A program made the position numbers and the translations under genes. A stretch of DNA of 64,000 nucleotides, taken from assembly GCF_017464355.1 (NCBI RefSeq), contig NZ_JAFUAG010000045.1:62001-126000 (forward strand), in the 5' to 3' direction. The notes below the pieces were generated by a model, which had not been told where the DNA came from, ran no database searches, and saw nothing but the letters and a program-made list of their open reading frames with translations. Source of the DNA: Ruminococcus sp. (lineage in GTDB: Bacteria > Bacillota > Clostridia > Oscillospirales > Ruminococcaceae). Shown piece by piece: positions 51,624-60,866 of the stretch; positions within the stretch are counted from its first letter, which is position 1, and each line of letters begins with the position of its first letter.

Positions 51624-53678
51624 ATGGAACATAAGAAGATACTTGCTTTTCTGCTGGCATTTTCGATGATAGTCGGCATGGCAGGCTGCTCGGACAGCAA
51701 GACGGGCAAAAATGCTGATAACAATAATTCCGCAGTACAAAGCGAGGATAAAGAAAAGTCTGTTAAAGCCGCAGATGATAAATATGACGAGAACCTGCCA
51801 AAGGTCGATTTCAGTCTTGAAAGCGGATTTTATGATACCGAACAGCAGCTTGAGCTTTCTGCGGGGGAGGGTGTGACTATCAGGTTCACCACCGACGGCA
51901 GCGTGCCTACCGCTGACTCCGAGGAGTACACAGGTGCAGTCACCCTGACTGACCGCAAGGGGGATTTTGCTTCCCTTGCCGAGTTTACCGATATCAGCGT
52001 GAACGGTGATTATTCTCCCCCCATGACCGTGCTGAAAGGCAACGTTATCCGCGCCGCAGCCTTCACCGAGGACGGCAGGCACGGCGATGTTATATCCCAT
52101 ACTTTCTTTGTGGGGATAGACCGCAAGGCCAAATACGGCGATGTTCCCGTTGTTTCCATAATGGTGGACAGAGATGACCTCTTCGACTACGAAAGGGGCA
52201 TATATACTCTGGGTAAGGTACACGATGACTGGCTGGCAGAGGATAAGTCCCACGCAAGCTATGACCCCTGGAAGCACGAAGCAAACTTCACCCAGCGTAG
52301 TAAGGAGTGGGAGCGTCCTGTTTATTTTGAGTATATAACTTCTGACGGCAGCACTGCTTTCTCTCAGGACCTTGGCATACGCATAATGGGTGCCGCCTCC
52401 CGCAATGAGTACCAGAAAAGCTTTCGTCTTACCGCCCGCAAGGACTACGGCGAGAAGAATGTAAAATTCGAGCTTATCCCTGATAACTCCCGTTCTGACG
52501 GCAGCGGCAATGTGGAAAAGTACAAGTCCTTCGTGCTGCGCAACGGCGGTAACGACTGCAATTTCGCCAAGATAAGAGACCCGCTGCTCCAATCCATGGT
52601 GGCGGATAAGGATATAGAAACTCTGCAAAGCACCCCCGTGGTGGCTTTCATCGACGGTGAGTACTGGGGTATGTATTCCCTCACCGAGGACTACAGCGAT
52701 AACTATCTGGCCAACAACTATGATATCGACAGCAAAAATGTGGTCATGGTAAAGGTCGGGGAGATAGATGAGGGCGAGGAGGAAGACATCAAACTCTACA
52801 GTGATATGTATGAGTTCATCACGGGCAATGATATGTCCGACTCCGATAACTACGCCAAGGCCTCTGAAATGCTTGATATGCAGATATTTGCAGACTACAT
52901 GGCCTTCAACATCTACATAGCCAACGAGGACAGCATAGTCCAGGGCAATAACTGGTGTATGTGGCGGGTGCGTGATGCGGATAATGCCACCCCCGTATCT
53001 GACGGCAAATGGCGCATGATGATCTATGATACCGATTATTCCTGCGGCATTTACACAGGCGGACAGAACTACAATGACAACTTCATCAAAAAGGCTATCA
53101 ACGGCACCGAGACCTATAAAGACCTGGAACAGCCTCCCGTAGATATGTTCCGTGCCCTGCTTGCAAACGAGGATTTCAAGCAGACCTTTATTCTCTCCCT
53201 CTGCGATATGAGAAATATCAGCTTTGAAAAATCAAAAGCAGATGCGGCCTTTGATGAGATGATAGATGTCTACGGCCCCCTTGCCAAGGATACCTATGCC
53301 CGCTTCGGCCCCTCCTATGCCAAGGACGGTTTTGATTTCAACGCACAGCTGTTAAAACAGTTCCTCGACGGCAGATATGATGTTTTCATGAGCCATATCA
53401 CCGACCAGTTCAAGCCCGGGGAAAAAGTCACCGTAACCATTAAGACCGAGGACAGCACCAAGGGCGGCGCTGTCATGAATACCACTGCCCTAGATCTTTC
53501 CGAAAAAGATTTCAGCGGTGAGTATTACACGGCCTATCCCCTCACTCTTACCGCTGACCCCAAGGCGGGTGAATTTGTCAAGTGGGAGGCCACAGGCTGT
53601 ACCCTCTCCGACCCGAATTCTCCCGTCACCACCGTTACCCTTGAGGGTGACTGTGAGATAACCGCTGTCTATAAATAA
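51624..53678 (+). CDS. CotH-kinase-family lipoprotein with chitobiase C-terminal-like domain
   Basis: A 684-residue lipoprotein; the lipobox VGMAGC places Cys near residue 22. Domains: a beta-sandwich (about 60-135, GVTIRFTTDGSVPTADSEEYTGAV) of the chitobiase/hexosaminidase C-terminal type; then a CotH domain (about 215-540). In the latter, RNEYQKSFRLTARKDYG, FVLRNGGNDCNFAKIRDPL, the conserved GEYWGMYSLTEDY and MMIYDTDYSCG give the atypical protein-kinase-like core. A C-terminal domain of about 85 residues follows. In Bacillus CotH phosphorylates spore coat proteins; the substrate here is unknown. Expression is probably set by the leader upstream. Confidence 0.88.
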   Translation: MEHKKILAFLLAFSMIVGMAGCSDSKTGKNADNNNSAVQSEDKEKSVKAADDKYDENLPKVDFSLESGFYDTEQQLELSAGEGVTIRFTTDGSVPTADSEEYTGAVTLTDRKGDFASLAEFTDISVNGDYSPPMTVLKGNVIRAAAFTEDGRHGDVISHTFFVGIDRKAKYGDVPVVSIMVDRDDLFDYERGIYTLGKVHDDWLAEDKSHASYDPWKHEANFTQRSKEWERPVYFEYITSDGSTAFSQDLGIRIMGAASRNEYQKSFRLTARKDYGEKNVKFELIPDNSRSDGSGNVEKYKSFVLRNGGNDCNFAKIRDPLLQSMVADKDIETLQSTPVVAFIDGEYWGMYSLTEDYSDNYLANNYDIDSKNVVMVKVGEIDEGEEEDIKLYSDMYEFITGNDMSDSDNYAKASEMLDMQIFADYMAFNIYIANEDSIVQGNNWCMWRVRDADNATPVSDGKWRMMIYDTDYSCGIYTGGQNYNDNFIKKAINGTETYKDLEQPPVDMFRALLANEDFKQTFILSLCDMRNISFEKSKADAAFDEMIDVYGPLAKDTYARFGPSYAKDGFDFNAQLLKQFLDGRYDVFMSHITDQFKPGEKVTVTIKTEDSTKGGAVMNTTALDLSEKDFSGEYYTAYPLTLTADPKAGEFVKWEATGCTLSDPNSPVTTVTLEGDCEITAVYK

Positions 53679-53685
53679 TATGTAA

Positions 53686-53712
53686 AGGCAGGGAAGCCCC
53701 CTGCCTTTTTCA
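53686..53712 (+). terminator. Terminator of the CotH gene
   Basis: AGGCAGGG and CCCTGCCT form an eight-base stem with a five-base loop, followed by TTTTTC. Confidence 0.87.
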
Positions 53713-53719
53713 GCTTTTG

Positions 53720-53812
53720 TCAGACAGTTCCCGTCACTGTGTCCGCAGCAGTTGTCAGCAGACCTGTGCTTTCATCATAGGCGCAGCCGCCTGTCTTCAT
53801 CTGACCGTCCAT
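53720..53812 (-). pseudogene. Possible remnant of a repeat-containing surface protein
   Basis: On the minus strand a short reading frame ends DMDGQMKTGGCAYDESTGLL..., resembling one glucan/choline-binding-type repeat. A stop lies just upstream in frame and no ribosome site is present. It is only 30 codons, so this is a weak suggestion. The remainder of 53813-53988 shows no gene that I can support. Confidence 0.25.
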
Positions 53813-53988
53813 GTCACGGACAAGGCAGGAGCTGCTTTGCTAGTTCTCCGACGAGTATAACAAGGCCTGTTCTAATGACGGTACCACACTTACGACAGAA
53901 GTTTCGGAGTAATAATTGTTCCATAAGAGAAAGGAAGTTACCGTAAGCATAGCTTCGGTCAGCTTCCTTTTTTCTTTGTATATTTTTC

Positions 53989-54078
53989 ACAAAAACAATT
54001 TGAGAGTTACTTTCAATTTGGCGGAGGGTTAGAAGTTATCAAATAATTATTGACAAAAACAATTTGAACAGATATAAT
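53989..54078 (+). promoter_or_regulatory. Zinc-cluster promoter with direct-repeat operator
   Basis: TTGACA (54050-54055), 17 bases, TATAAT (54073-54078), both perfect. The 15-base element ACAAAAACAATTTGA occurs twice, at 53989-54003 and 54053-54067, the second overlapping the -35 and spacer. In front of zinc-uptake genes this arrangement suggests a metalloregulator such as Zur or AdcR; the regulator is inferred. Confidence 0.65.
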
Positions 54079-54172
54079 ATAAAACTGAAAATGGGATGCT
54101 CCGAGAGGAGCTGACAGCGATATCGAGATCATATTGATATAGATAAATGCAGGTAAAGTGAGGTGAGCAGAT

Positions 54173-54475
54173 ATGTTAAAAAGCAGGAAAAGAGCATTAT
54201 CGTGGATAGTGCTTGTGGTATTCAGCCTTGTTATATTCTGCTCATCTGCCTTTATCGTCGTTCATGCAGAACATGAACATACGGGTGAGGACTGCTCTGT
54301 CTGTATGGAGCTTGCGCAGTGCCACAAAACTCTGCACACTCTCGGAACAGCAGTTTCAGGAGTATTACAGCTTACGCTGATGCTCTGCATTGTTGCGGCT
54401 CTTTGCAAGGTCGTTATAAGATCTCACTCTGAACATACAACTCTTATTTCTCTTAAAGTGGAGCTTCTGGATTAA
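54173..54475 (+). CDS. Small membrane protein with Cys/His metal motif
   Basis: A 100-residue protein with two membrane helices (about 10-30 and 58-82). A short extracytoplasmic loop between them holds HAEHEHTGEDCSVCMELAQC followed by H, giving four His and three Cys in 25 residues, a plausible zinc site. The next gene encodes a zinc-binding lipoprotein, so a role in zinc sensing or handover at the surface is suggested by position only. I know no named family for it. Confidence 0.72.
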   Translation: MLKSRKRALSWIVLVVFSLVIFCSSAFIVVHAEHEHTGEDCSVCMELAQCHKTLHTLGTAVSGVLQLTLMLCIVAALCKVVIRSHSEHTTLISLKVELLD

Positions 54476-54630
54476 ATATTGGCAGCATTATCTTTTGTGG
54501 GATAGTTATGTCCGCATAATGCTTTTACGGGATAACTATGCCTGCTTGAAAAATGCAGGGTGTATTTTTGATACGGATACACCTTATTTCGTTGTGCTGA
54601 CAATGTTTTTTATCAGGAGGTCCTATTTTT

Positions 54631-56250
54631 ATGTTTAAGAAAAAATTCGGCATTTATGCCCTTACATTCGTTATGGCTGCAATGGGAATGACAGGCTGTT
54701 CGTCAGGCAGTTCTTCAAAAGAAGCGACAGGCGGTACGGCAGGAACTGCAGCTAAGTCTGCCGACAATGCAGGTTCAGACACATTCAGCGTAGTTTGCAC
54801 CATCTTCCCTGAATATGACTGGGTAAAGGAGATACTTGGCGATCACGCTGACAATGCTGAGATAACCTATCTGCTTGACAACGGTGTTGATCTGCACAGC
54901 TATAAGCCTACTGCTGATGACATTATGAAGATATCCAACTGCGACCTGTTCGTGTATGTGGGCGGAGAGTCTGACGAATGGGTAGAGGACGCTCTTGCAG
55001 AGGCCTCCAACAAGGATATGAAGGTCATTGAACTTATGGAAGTTCTCGGTGACTCCGCTAAGGTGGAGGAACTCAAGGAGGGTATGCAGGAAGATGAACA
55101 CGACCATGACCATGGTCACAGCAAAGAGGTCTCCACCTTCGAGGACGATGAAGTACAGGACAGACCTCTCTCCGACTGGGAGGGTGACTGGCAGTCCGCT
55201 TATCCGCTGGTGCTTGACGGTTCTCTCGATGAAGCCTGGGAGCATAAGTCTGAAGACGGCAGCATGACCGCCGAAGAGTACAAAGACTACTACACAAAGG
55301 GCTATAAGTCCGATTACGATGCTATCAGCATTCATGACGATCATATCAAGTTCACTGATAAGGACGGCAAAGAAACTGAGTCTGATTATGAGTATACAGG
55401 TTATTATATCCAGAACTGGTCAACAGGCACAAAGGCTGCTATGTACCGCTTTGAAGCCGTTGATAAGGAATCGGGCGCACCCGTCTATATCGAGTTCAAC
55501 GACCATATCATCGAGCCTGAAAAGGCAGAGCATTTCCATATACGCATGAGCAATGAGAGCTATGACGCTATCGTTGACCCTGAGGGCAACTGGCCTACTT
55601 TCTTTGATGCTGCACTATCTCCCGAAGAGGTGTGTGATGAAGTCATCGGCCACGGACACAGCGATGAGGACGAGGACGAAGATGAACACGAACACGAACA
55701 TGAAGAGGGCGAGGAAGAATACGACGAACACGTCTGGCTCTCTCTGAAAAATGCTAAGATACTCTGTGCTGAGATCGAGAAGAATGTAGAAGCTATCGAC
55801 CCCGCAAATGCCGCTGATTATAAGGCAAACCTTGACAGCTATGCTGCAAAGCTGGACGAACTTGACAACAGCTTCAAAACACTTGTGGACGGTTCTTACG
55901 TTAAGACACTTGTTTTCGGCGACAGATTTCCTTTCCGCTATTTTGTTGACGATTACGGCCTTGATTACTATGCCGCTTTCATCGGCTGCTCCGCTGAAAC
56001 AGAGGCAAGCTTTGAAACTATCACTTTCCTTTCGGAAAAGGTAAAGGAGCTTGACTGCAAGACTATCTTCACAATTGAAAATTCAGCCAAGGATATTGCC
56101 AACACTATAATCAGCACATCCGGCCAAAGTGTGGATATCGCAGAGCTGAACTCTCTGCAGTCCGTATCCCGGGAGGATATCGCAGGCGGCGCAAGCTATA
56201 TCTCGCTCATGCAGAAGAACTATGATGTTCTCGCAGCCGCTCTGAAATGA
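54631..56250 (+). CDS. Zinc ABC transporter binding lipoprotein with inserted ZinT domain
   Basis: A 539-residue lipoprotein (lipobox MTGC, Cys near residue 23). Residues 50-155 form the ZnuA N-lobe ([35 protein letters not shown] with the zinc His). At the position of the usual His-rich loop there is HDHDHGHS, then a complete ZinT domain (about 180-340; [38 protein letters not shown] with its His ligands), then a second acidic His-rich loop, and the ZnuA C-lobe from [13 protein letters not shown] (about 363) to the end. In AdcA proteins ZinT is at the C-terminus, so this order is unusual. No permease or ATPase gene is beside it. Confidence 0.9.
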   Translation: MFKKKFGIYALTFVMAAMGMTGCSSGSSSKEATGGTAGTAAKSADNAGSDTFSVVCTIFPEYDWVKEILGDHADNAEITYLLDNGVDLHSYKPTADDIMKISNCDLFVYVGGESDEWVEDALAEASNKDMKVIELMEVLGDSAKVEELKEGMQEDEHDHDHGHSKEVSTFEDDEVQDRPLSDWEGDWQSAYPLVLDGSLDEAWEHKSEDGSMTAEEYKDYYTKGYKSDYDAISIHDDHIKFTDKDGKETESDYEYTGYYIQNWSTGTKAAMYRFEAVDKESGAPVYIEFNDHIIEPEKAEHFHIRMSNESYDAIVDPEGNWPTFFDAALSPEEVCDEVIGHGHSDEDEDEDEHEHEHEEGEEEYDEHVWLSLKNAKILCAEIEKNVEAIDPANAADYKANLDSYAAKLDELDNSFKTLVDGSYVKTLVFGDRFPFRYFVDDYGLDYYAAFIGCSAETEASFETITFLSEKVKELDCKTIFTIENSAKDIANTIISTSGQSVDIAELNSLQSVSREDIAGGASYISLMQKNYDVLAAALK

Positions 56251-56258
56251 GGTGCAGT

Positions 56259-57365
56259 ATGAGTAATAAAAAGATACCCGTAATTCTTATAACAGGCTAT
56301 CTCGGTTCAGGCAAGACCACCCTCATGCAGAACCTGTTAAAGCAGGAACAGCGCAGGATAGCACTTATCGTAAACGACATGGGCAGCGTCAACATAGATG
56401 CTGCTCTCCTGAACAAGAACCGTGACCGCATATCCTCCGTTGAAATGGTGGAACTGCAGAACGGCTGTATCTGCTGTACTCTCCGTGATGAGTTTATCGC
56501 AGAGATAGAGCGAATTTCCAAACTTCCCGATATCGAAGCTGTTTTCGTGGAAGCCTCGGGTATAAGCGAGCCTTCCAATATTGCCGCGTCCTTCGTTATC
56601 TACACTGAGGACCACTCCGAGACCAATGTGTACCTGAGTTCGGTTGTTTCAGTGGTAGACGCTGACCGTATCTACAATGAGTTCCTGCGTGAGATATCCA
56701 TGGAGAATGACACCGAGGAGGGCGACATCATAAACCTTATCATCGACCAGATAGAGTTCTGCGACCTGGTGATACTCAACAAGACCGACCTGCTGTGTGA
56801 AATGCAGATAGAGGAGGTAACTAAGGCTGTCCGTGATATCCAGTCCGAGGCGGAGATAATACCTGCTGTCAACAGTGAGGTCGATACAGACAAGATACTT
56901 CACGGCAAGGAGTTTGACTATCACAGCGTTCTCGCCTCATCTTCCATTCAGCGTGCGCTCAACACAAACGAACCCACCGATAAGGAAGCCTGCATGGACG
57001 AATACGGTATAACTTCCTTTGTGTATGAGGAAGTCCGCCCCTTTGACCGTGATAAATTCATGGCGCTGGTGGACGATTATCCGTCAGAGCTTATCCGCAC
57101 TAAGGGCTATATGTGGTTCGCTGACGACGATGTGCATATACAGCTCTTTGAACAGGCGGGCAGAAATGCAAGTGTCACCGAACTTAATGAGTGGCTGGCC
57201 TCCTGTCCGCAGGAAGAAGTTGATGCCATACTCGAAAATTATCCCGATGTAAAAGATGATTGGGATGATACCTACGGCGACCGTATCAACCAGCTGGTAT
57301 TTATCGGCAAGGGCTATAAAAAAGCGGATATCCTTGCCCGCCTTGAAAGCTGCCTGACACAATAA
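56259..57365 (+). CDS. COG0523-family GTPase (CobW/ZNG1-like)
   Basis: A 368-residue metallochaperone-type GTPase. Walker A is [13 protein letters not shown] near residue 12, the metal-binding motif is [12 protein letters not shown] (CxCC) near residue 68, and the guanine motif is NKTD near residue 170. The C-terminal CobW domain spans about 250-365. Zinc-starvation-induced members are thought to deliver zinc to essential enzymes. ATG 56259 follows GAGGTG; the longer reading frame begins inside the preceding stop region. It lies eight bases after the zinc-binding protein gene. Confidence 0.9.
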   Translation: MSNKKIPVILITGYLGSGKTTLMQNLLKQEQRRIALIVNDMGSVNIDAALLNKNRDRISSVEMVELQNGCICCTLRDEFIAEIERISKLPDIEAVFVEASGISEPSNIAASFVIYTEDHSETNVYLSSVVSVVDADRIYNEFLREISMENDTEEGDIINLIIDQIEFCDLVILNKTDLLCEMQIEEVTKAVRDIQSEAEIIPAVNSEVDTDKILHGKEFDYHSVLASSSIQRALNTNEPTDKEACMDEYGITSFVYEEVRPFDRDKFMALVDDYPSELIRTKGYMWFADDDVHIQLFEQAGRNASVTELNEWLASCPQEEVDAILENYPDVKDDWDDTYGDRINQLVFIGKGYKKADILARLESCLTQ

Positions 57366-57497
57366 GCAGCTGCGAAATCCGAAAGCCGTGCAAAGTTCAC
57401 GCACTGATGAGCGCAGAGCTATGTCAATTTCTATCACCCTCCTCGATGTGCTGAGCGTATTATAATACATATTTCGGAAATTGCAATATGTAAAAAA

Positions 57498-57902
57498 GTG
57501 AGATGTTCACAGCGTTCTTTTTCTGCCCCTGACCGCCGCCATAGCGTCAGCGACGCCTATGATACCGATGTTATCTCCGCTGAGTCCGCAGCACAGGGAA
57601 TGGCGAAAATGCGGCAGGAGTTCATCTTCTACAAGCGAGCCTATGACGATGTGTCGCAGAACGCTCTTTGGCAGTATATGCTGGAATACTTTGTCAGGCG
57701 CTATGAGCTTATCGCAAAAGAAAAGCTGAATACCGATATTCTCGATACTCAGCTTAAATACTCTATTCGGTTGTACTGCTACGGTACTGTCGGTATGACA
57801 AAGGAATGGCTGCTGAACGACAATACTACTTCTGCGGAAACTGTAGTGCAGATGATGTTTGAGTCCATGCCGCAGAATATGAAGGAGATATTTTTTCACT
57901 GA
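57498..57902 (+). pseudogene. Truncated TetR-type regulator, ligand-domain remnant
   Basis: The 134-codon frame lacks a helix-turn-helix. From about residue 33 (GMAKMRQEFIFYKRAYDD, ALWQYMLEYFVRRYELIAKEK, SIRLYCYGTVGMTKEWLLND, MFESMPQNMKEIFF) it matches the C-terminal domain of Firmicute TetR/DhaS-like repressors. The first 30 residues look unrelated and start at a poor site. I therefore read it as the 3' end of a regulator whose DNA-binding part has been lost. The 132 bases upstream show no missing part in another frame. It may have been the regulator of the zinc genes. Confidence 0.6.
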
Positions 57903-58101
57903 ATAAACAAGCAGCTGACTAAATGGCAGGTACACTGTCACTTATCTTCTCTATCTGATAAATACACTTGTATTATTCTGCAACTTTACGAAAGCGGAAC
58001 GGGAGTGTCGGGCGGATAAAGAACATGAGGCCTTACAACGCTCCCGCCACCGAGCATATCGCTGATACGTGGCAAAACTTATCCTTTCAAAGATAGGGGC
58101 C

Positions 58102-59250
58102 TCAGTTTATGACCCAGACCATAGCAGGGTTCTCAGGCTCGTAAGCCACACTTGCAAGCTTGCCGCCCTTGGGCGCCAGAACTTTCTCGTAGCCGCTTTC
58201 TTCGGTGGTGATGATGAACCTGCGGTTGCCCAGGGCTTCCGCCCTGAACTGTGCTGCCTTTCCGTCTATCTTGAGATAGTCGTAGCCGCTGCACTTCTTG
58301 TTGACATATCCGCCGTCAGCCACCTTAAGCCCGAAAGTTCCCAGCTCACTCAGCTTGACCAGCATCTTCTGCTCCTTGTCCTTGCTTAGCTCGTCAACAG
58401 CAAGTCCCCTGGGAGTGACAGTTATTACCAGCCCGCTGCCCTCATTCTTGAAGCAGTACTGCTTGTCATTGCAGAGGAAGTTCCCGTTGTCCGCAGTGCA
58501 GTCATTATAGAATTTCAGCAGTACAGCCATAACGTGCTGTTCGGTAACAGGCAGGGTGTTCTTTGCTGTGTCATCGAAGGCTCTGGGGTCAAGGTGAAGT
58601 ATGGTCTCCACAAATTTACCCGCATATTTTACCAGCTTGTTGAAAGCTTCCCCCGGGTCAGCCTTTTCGTAGTACTTTGTCAGCCTCTTGTCAAAGCTGC
58701 TCGCCGTGAAGTTCGCATAGCTGTTGTTTATCTGCTTTTCAAAGGCATTGTGGACATTGCTTGCCTTTATGCCGCTGGCCATATTAGCCACATGAGGTGT
58801 ACAGCCCATATCCGATACAAAGTGTATCGCCCGTCCAAGACAGGTCATGGCCTCAGCTGTCTTTCCGCTTTTATAGAGGGATACCGCCGCAGTGTAGTTC
58901 GCACGGAACAGTGTCCTCGCACTTGGCAGGAAATTCCCCAGCCTGTTGCGGTAAAAGCCCTTAGTTTCATCAAGCTCCTTGCCCTTGGCATTCATGCAGG
59001 CATAATAATGCTTGCCCGAGCCTTTGTCCATATCGCCCATTTTGTCAGGCTGCAAAGCCCCCTCTGATATCTCGGTGTGCCAGTCCTTGAAAAATGCCGC
59101 AGGCCTTACCTTCTTCTCTTTCTCCAGAAGTTCTAGCGCTTTCAGTGCCAGATGTCTGTGAACATCAGCGCTCCAGGCATAGGCAGTCTTGACCCTTGCC
59201 CTGCTGTATACCGCAGCAGCTGCGCCGATCAGAAACAGTTCTTTCTTCAT
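58102..59250 (-). CDS. Zinc-dependent phospholipase C-like protein
   Basis: A 382-residue secreted protein. After a signal peptide ending AYA, the mature protein begins with Trp (WSADVHRHL), as zinc phospholipases C do, because the N-terminal Trp is a zinc ligand. Further ligands: HRHLALKAL, DKMGDMDK, HFVSDMGCTPH (HxxxDxxxxxH) near residue 140, and VHNAFEKQ (HxxxE). The C-terminal 100 residues (from KNEGSGLVITVTPRG) form a separate beta domain. It probably hydrolyses phospholipids at the membrane or outside. It lies 27 bases after the flavoredoxin-like gene on the minus strand and may be co-transcribed. Confidence 0.86.
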   Translation of the reverse strand: MKKELFLIGAAAAVYSRARVKTAYAWSADVHRHLALKALELLEKEKKVRPAAFFKDWHTEISEGALQPDKMGDMDKGSGKHYYACMNAKGKELDETKGFYRNRLGNFLPSARTLFRANYTAAVSLYKSGKTAEAMTCLGRAIHFVSDMGCTPHVANMASGIKASNVHNAFEKQINNSYANFTASSFDKRLTKYYEKADPGEAFNKLVKYAGKFVETILHLDPRAFDDTAKNTLPVTEQHVMAVLLKFYNDCTADNGNFLCNDKQYCFKNEGSGLVITVTPRGLAVDELSKDKEQKMLVKLSELGTFGLKVADGGYVNKKCSGYDYLKIDGKAAQFRAEALGNRRFIITTEESGYEKVLAPKGGKLASVAYEPENPAMVWVIN

Positions 59251-59277
59251 TCTTACTTTCCTCTTTCAATCATAGTA

Positions 59278-59868
59278 TCAGCGTCTTTTAGCAGGACGCT
59301 TTTTATTTTTCCTTACAGAATAGCCGAAGCTTCCCAGCTGTTTTCCCAGCTCAAAATATCCCCCGTGGGCATAAGCCAGCAGCCCTGCCTTTTCAAGACA
59401 AAGCTTACCGCTTTCATCAAGCAGTTCCTTTGCCGCATCTATGCCTACGATGTCCGCTATGAACATATCATGGCTGCCAAGGGGAACTATCTTGGTTACC
59501 TTACATTCTATGCTGACAGGGCATTCCGCGATAAGGGGTGCCGAAACTTTCACGGCCTCTTCCGTGTGAAGCCCGCAGTCCGCAAACTTGTCAAGCTTTG
59601 CTCCCGTCTTCACACCGCACCTGTCTACCGCCCTTACAAGTTCTTTAGTGGGCAGATTGATGACAAATTCACCGCTTTGCTTTATTATATCATAAGAGTA
59701 CCTCTCGGGCCTGACAGATATGTAAGTCACGGGAGGTCTTGTACATAATATGCCCGTCCAGGCTATGGTCAGCACATTTACCTTGTCCCCGTAAGCACAG
59801 CTTACCAGTGTAGGCGGCAGGGGAGAGGTTATCACGCTGCCTTTCCAGTGTTCCTTGTTGTATGTCAT
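59278..59868 (-). CDS. Flavin reductase-like protein (flavoredoxin family)
   Basis: A 196-residue FMN-binding split-barrel protein. LPPTLVSCAYGDKVNVLTIAW near the N-terminus, RPERYSYDIIKQSGEFVINLP near residue 53, and an acidic stretch HDMFIADIVG near residue 133 match the flavin reductase-like domain; the basic C-terminus is RKNKKRPAKRR. Members use NAD(P)H to reduce FMN or carry electrons. Its start overlaps the stop of the preceding membrane protein gene by four bases. Confidence 0.88.
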   Translation of the reverse strand: MTYNKEHWKGSVITSPLPPTLVSCAYGDKVNVLTIAWTGILCTRPPVTYISVRPERYSYDIIKQSGEFVINLPTKELVRAVDRCGVKTGAKLDKFADCGLHTEEAVKVSAPLIAECPVSIECKVTKIVPLGSHDMFIADIVGIDAAKELLDESGKLCLEKAGLLAYAHGGYFELGKQLGSFGYSVRKNKKRPAKRR

Positions 59869-60221
59869 TTCAGGTCCTCCTGAGAAAAGCCGTGTACCTT
59901 TTTATATATAGCGTCGTAGTCCTTGTACAGCTTCTGCACTGTGTTCTCCAGAAAGAAATAGTGCTTTATATACGGCACCAGCAGACAAAGCAGCAGCACC
60001 GCCAGGGGTATCAGCGTAAGCTTTTCGTATATCACCACCGCCAGTACGGTCATCACCGTGCAAAGGGCGAACAGCGCCATTACTATAAGGTGAATGAACC
60101 TCTCGTGCTGGAACTGGTGCAGCTTTTCCTCATGGTAGTCAAGCAGCTTTTCAAAGTCACAGCTTTCGTCTTCAAGGCAAGCCAGAATGTACCTGCGGTA
60201 GCTGGTCAGATATTCGGTCAT
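59865..60221 (-). CDS. Small membrane protein
   Basis: A 118-residue protein with a helical, acidic N-terminal 40 residues (LTSYRRYILACLEDESCDFEK), two membrane helices (about 45-85) and a short charged C-terminus. I do not recognise it. It overlaps the genes on both sides by four bases, so the three are translated together. The function is unknown. Confidence 0.72.
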   Translation of the reverse strand: MTEYLTSYRRYILACLEDESCDFEKLLDYHEEKLHQFQHERFIHLIVMALFALCTVMTVLAVVIYEKLTLIPLAVLLLCLLVPYIKHYFFLENTVQKLYKDYDAIYKKVHGFSQEDLK

Positions 60222-60568
60222 TTTTCCTCGTTCTCCGTTTTTTCCTCACAAAGCTCCGAAAGGTCTATGGGGATAGCCTTTTCTATCTCCATCTCCCTGA
60301 GCTTTTTGTTTGAGAACTCTTTCATGGCCGCTTTGCGTTTTTCCTCTTTGGCCACATCTTTGGCAACGGTCATTACCAGCAGCTTGTCCACTGAGTTGTA
60401 GTACTTGCCGATACGCTGGAAGAAATTAGGCTTGCCCTTTTTCTTCTTTGAAGATATCGTCAGTATAGCCAGCGCCGTCGAGATAGAAGCTGCCATAATA
60501 GCCTTCTCGGGCTTGGTGTTCAGTTTTACGTTGACTTTTTTGCTGATATCCTTGTAATTCATTGACAT
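60218..60568 (-). CDS. Small basic membrane-associated protein
   Basis: A 116-residue protein starting MSMNYKDISKKVNVKLNTK. It has one hydrophobic segment (about 23-40, AIMAASISTALAILTIS) followed by a strongly basic KKKKGKPNFF, which suggests a stop-transfer with the rest in the cytosol. The following 70 residues are helical and charged, ending in Glu/Lys. ATG 60568 sits six bases after AAAGG. A longer frame to 61051 on this strand runs antisense through the leader of the next gene and is not real. It overlaps the next gene by four bases. Confidence 0.7.
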   Translation of the reverse strand: MSMNYKDISKKVNVKLNTKPEKAIMAASISTALAILTISSKKKKGKPNFFQRIGKYYNSVDKLLVMTVAKDVAKEEKRKAAMKEFSNKKLREMEIEKAIPIDLSELCEEKTENEEK

Positions 60569-60667
60569 GACCTGCCTTTCGCAAATAGTTTTACACTTTA
60601 TTATACACCATTCTCCCGACGATTTCAAGTGCTGAGAATAAAAATTTACATAGGGCAAGGAAAACTG

Positions 60668-60696
60668 TTGACAAATATGAAATAGTGATGTATAAT
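60668..60696 (+). promoter_or_regulatory. Consensus promoter of the first LRR-dockerin gene
   Basis: TTGACA (60668-60673), 17 bases, TATAAT (60691-60696). The promoter of the second LRR gene (62239-62267) has the same boxes and an almost identical spacer. Confidence 0.85.
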
Positions 60697-60714
60697 TTAA
60701 ATGAGGTGGAGAAT

Positions 60715-60771
60715 ATGTATACAGTAAATATATTACCAAATTGTAAACGGGGGGGGGGCTTGCTGAGGTAG
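60715..60771 (+). CDS. Leader ORF 1, 18 codons, frame-shifted by a G10 tract
   Basis: A good ribosome site, GAGGTGG, stands five bases before ATG 60715. The ORF runs through CGG and a run of ten G (60749-60758) to TAG at 60769. With one more G (or two fewer) the frame would stay open to TAG 60819-60821 and give a 35-residue peptide ending LAEVGLCSLCIFSSEIVIKA. That end resembles the leader 2 peptide (LAAAGLVLVPIFSSFIV...). The 60819 stop lies inside the left arm of the terminator. Whether it is translated is not known. Confidence 0.55.
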   Translation: MYTVNILPNCKRGGGLLR

Positions 60772-60814
60772 GCCTTTGTTCACTGTGCATATTTTCATCT
60801 GAAATAGTTATCAA

Positions 60815-60853
60815 GGCGTAGTGCGTATGGGCGCACTGCGCCATTTTTATTTT
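60815..60853 (+). terminator. Attenuator hairpin before the first LRR-dockerin gene
   Basis: GGCGTAGTGCG (60815-60825) pairs with CGCACTGCGCC (60832-60842) over 11 bases (one G-T), and ATTTTTATTTT follows. It lies between promoter and ATG 60867, so it can stop transcription before the gene. The stop codon of the in-frame leader peptide lies within the left arm. Confidence 0.75.
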
Positions 60854-60866
60854 AGGAGGAATATAT

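Noticed and set aside
53752-53946. 64-codon plus-strand frame after the CotH gene
   Set aside because: It has low-complexity Ser/Arg composition, no ribosome site and no promoter.
57440-57475. TATAAT-like box with a weak TTGCAA on the minus strand
   Set aside because: No gene lies downstream on that strand; the 36 base match is easily due to chance in A/T-rich DNA.
60749-60758. G10 tract as a sequencing or assembly error
   Set aside because: It cannot be excluded from the sequence, but the tract sits exactly where one base change restores a peptide like that of the neighbouring leader, so I kept it as a finding.
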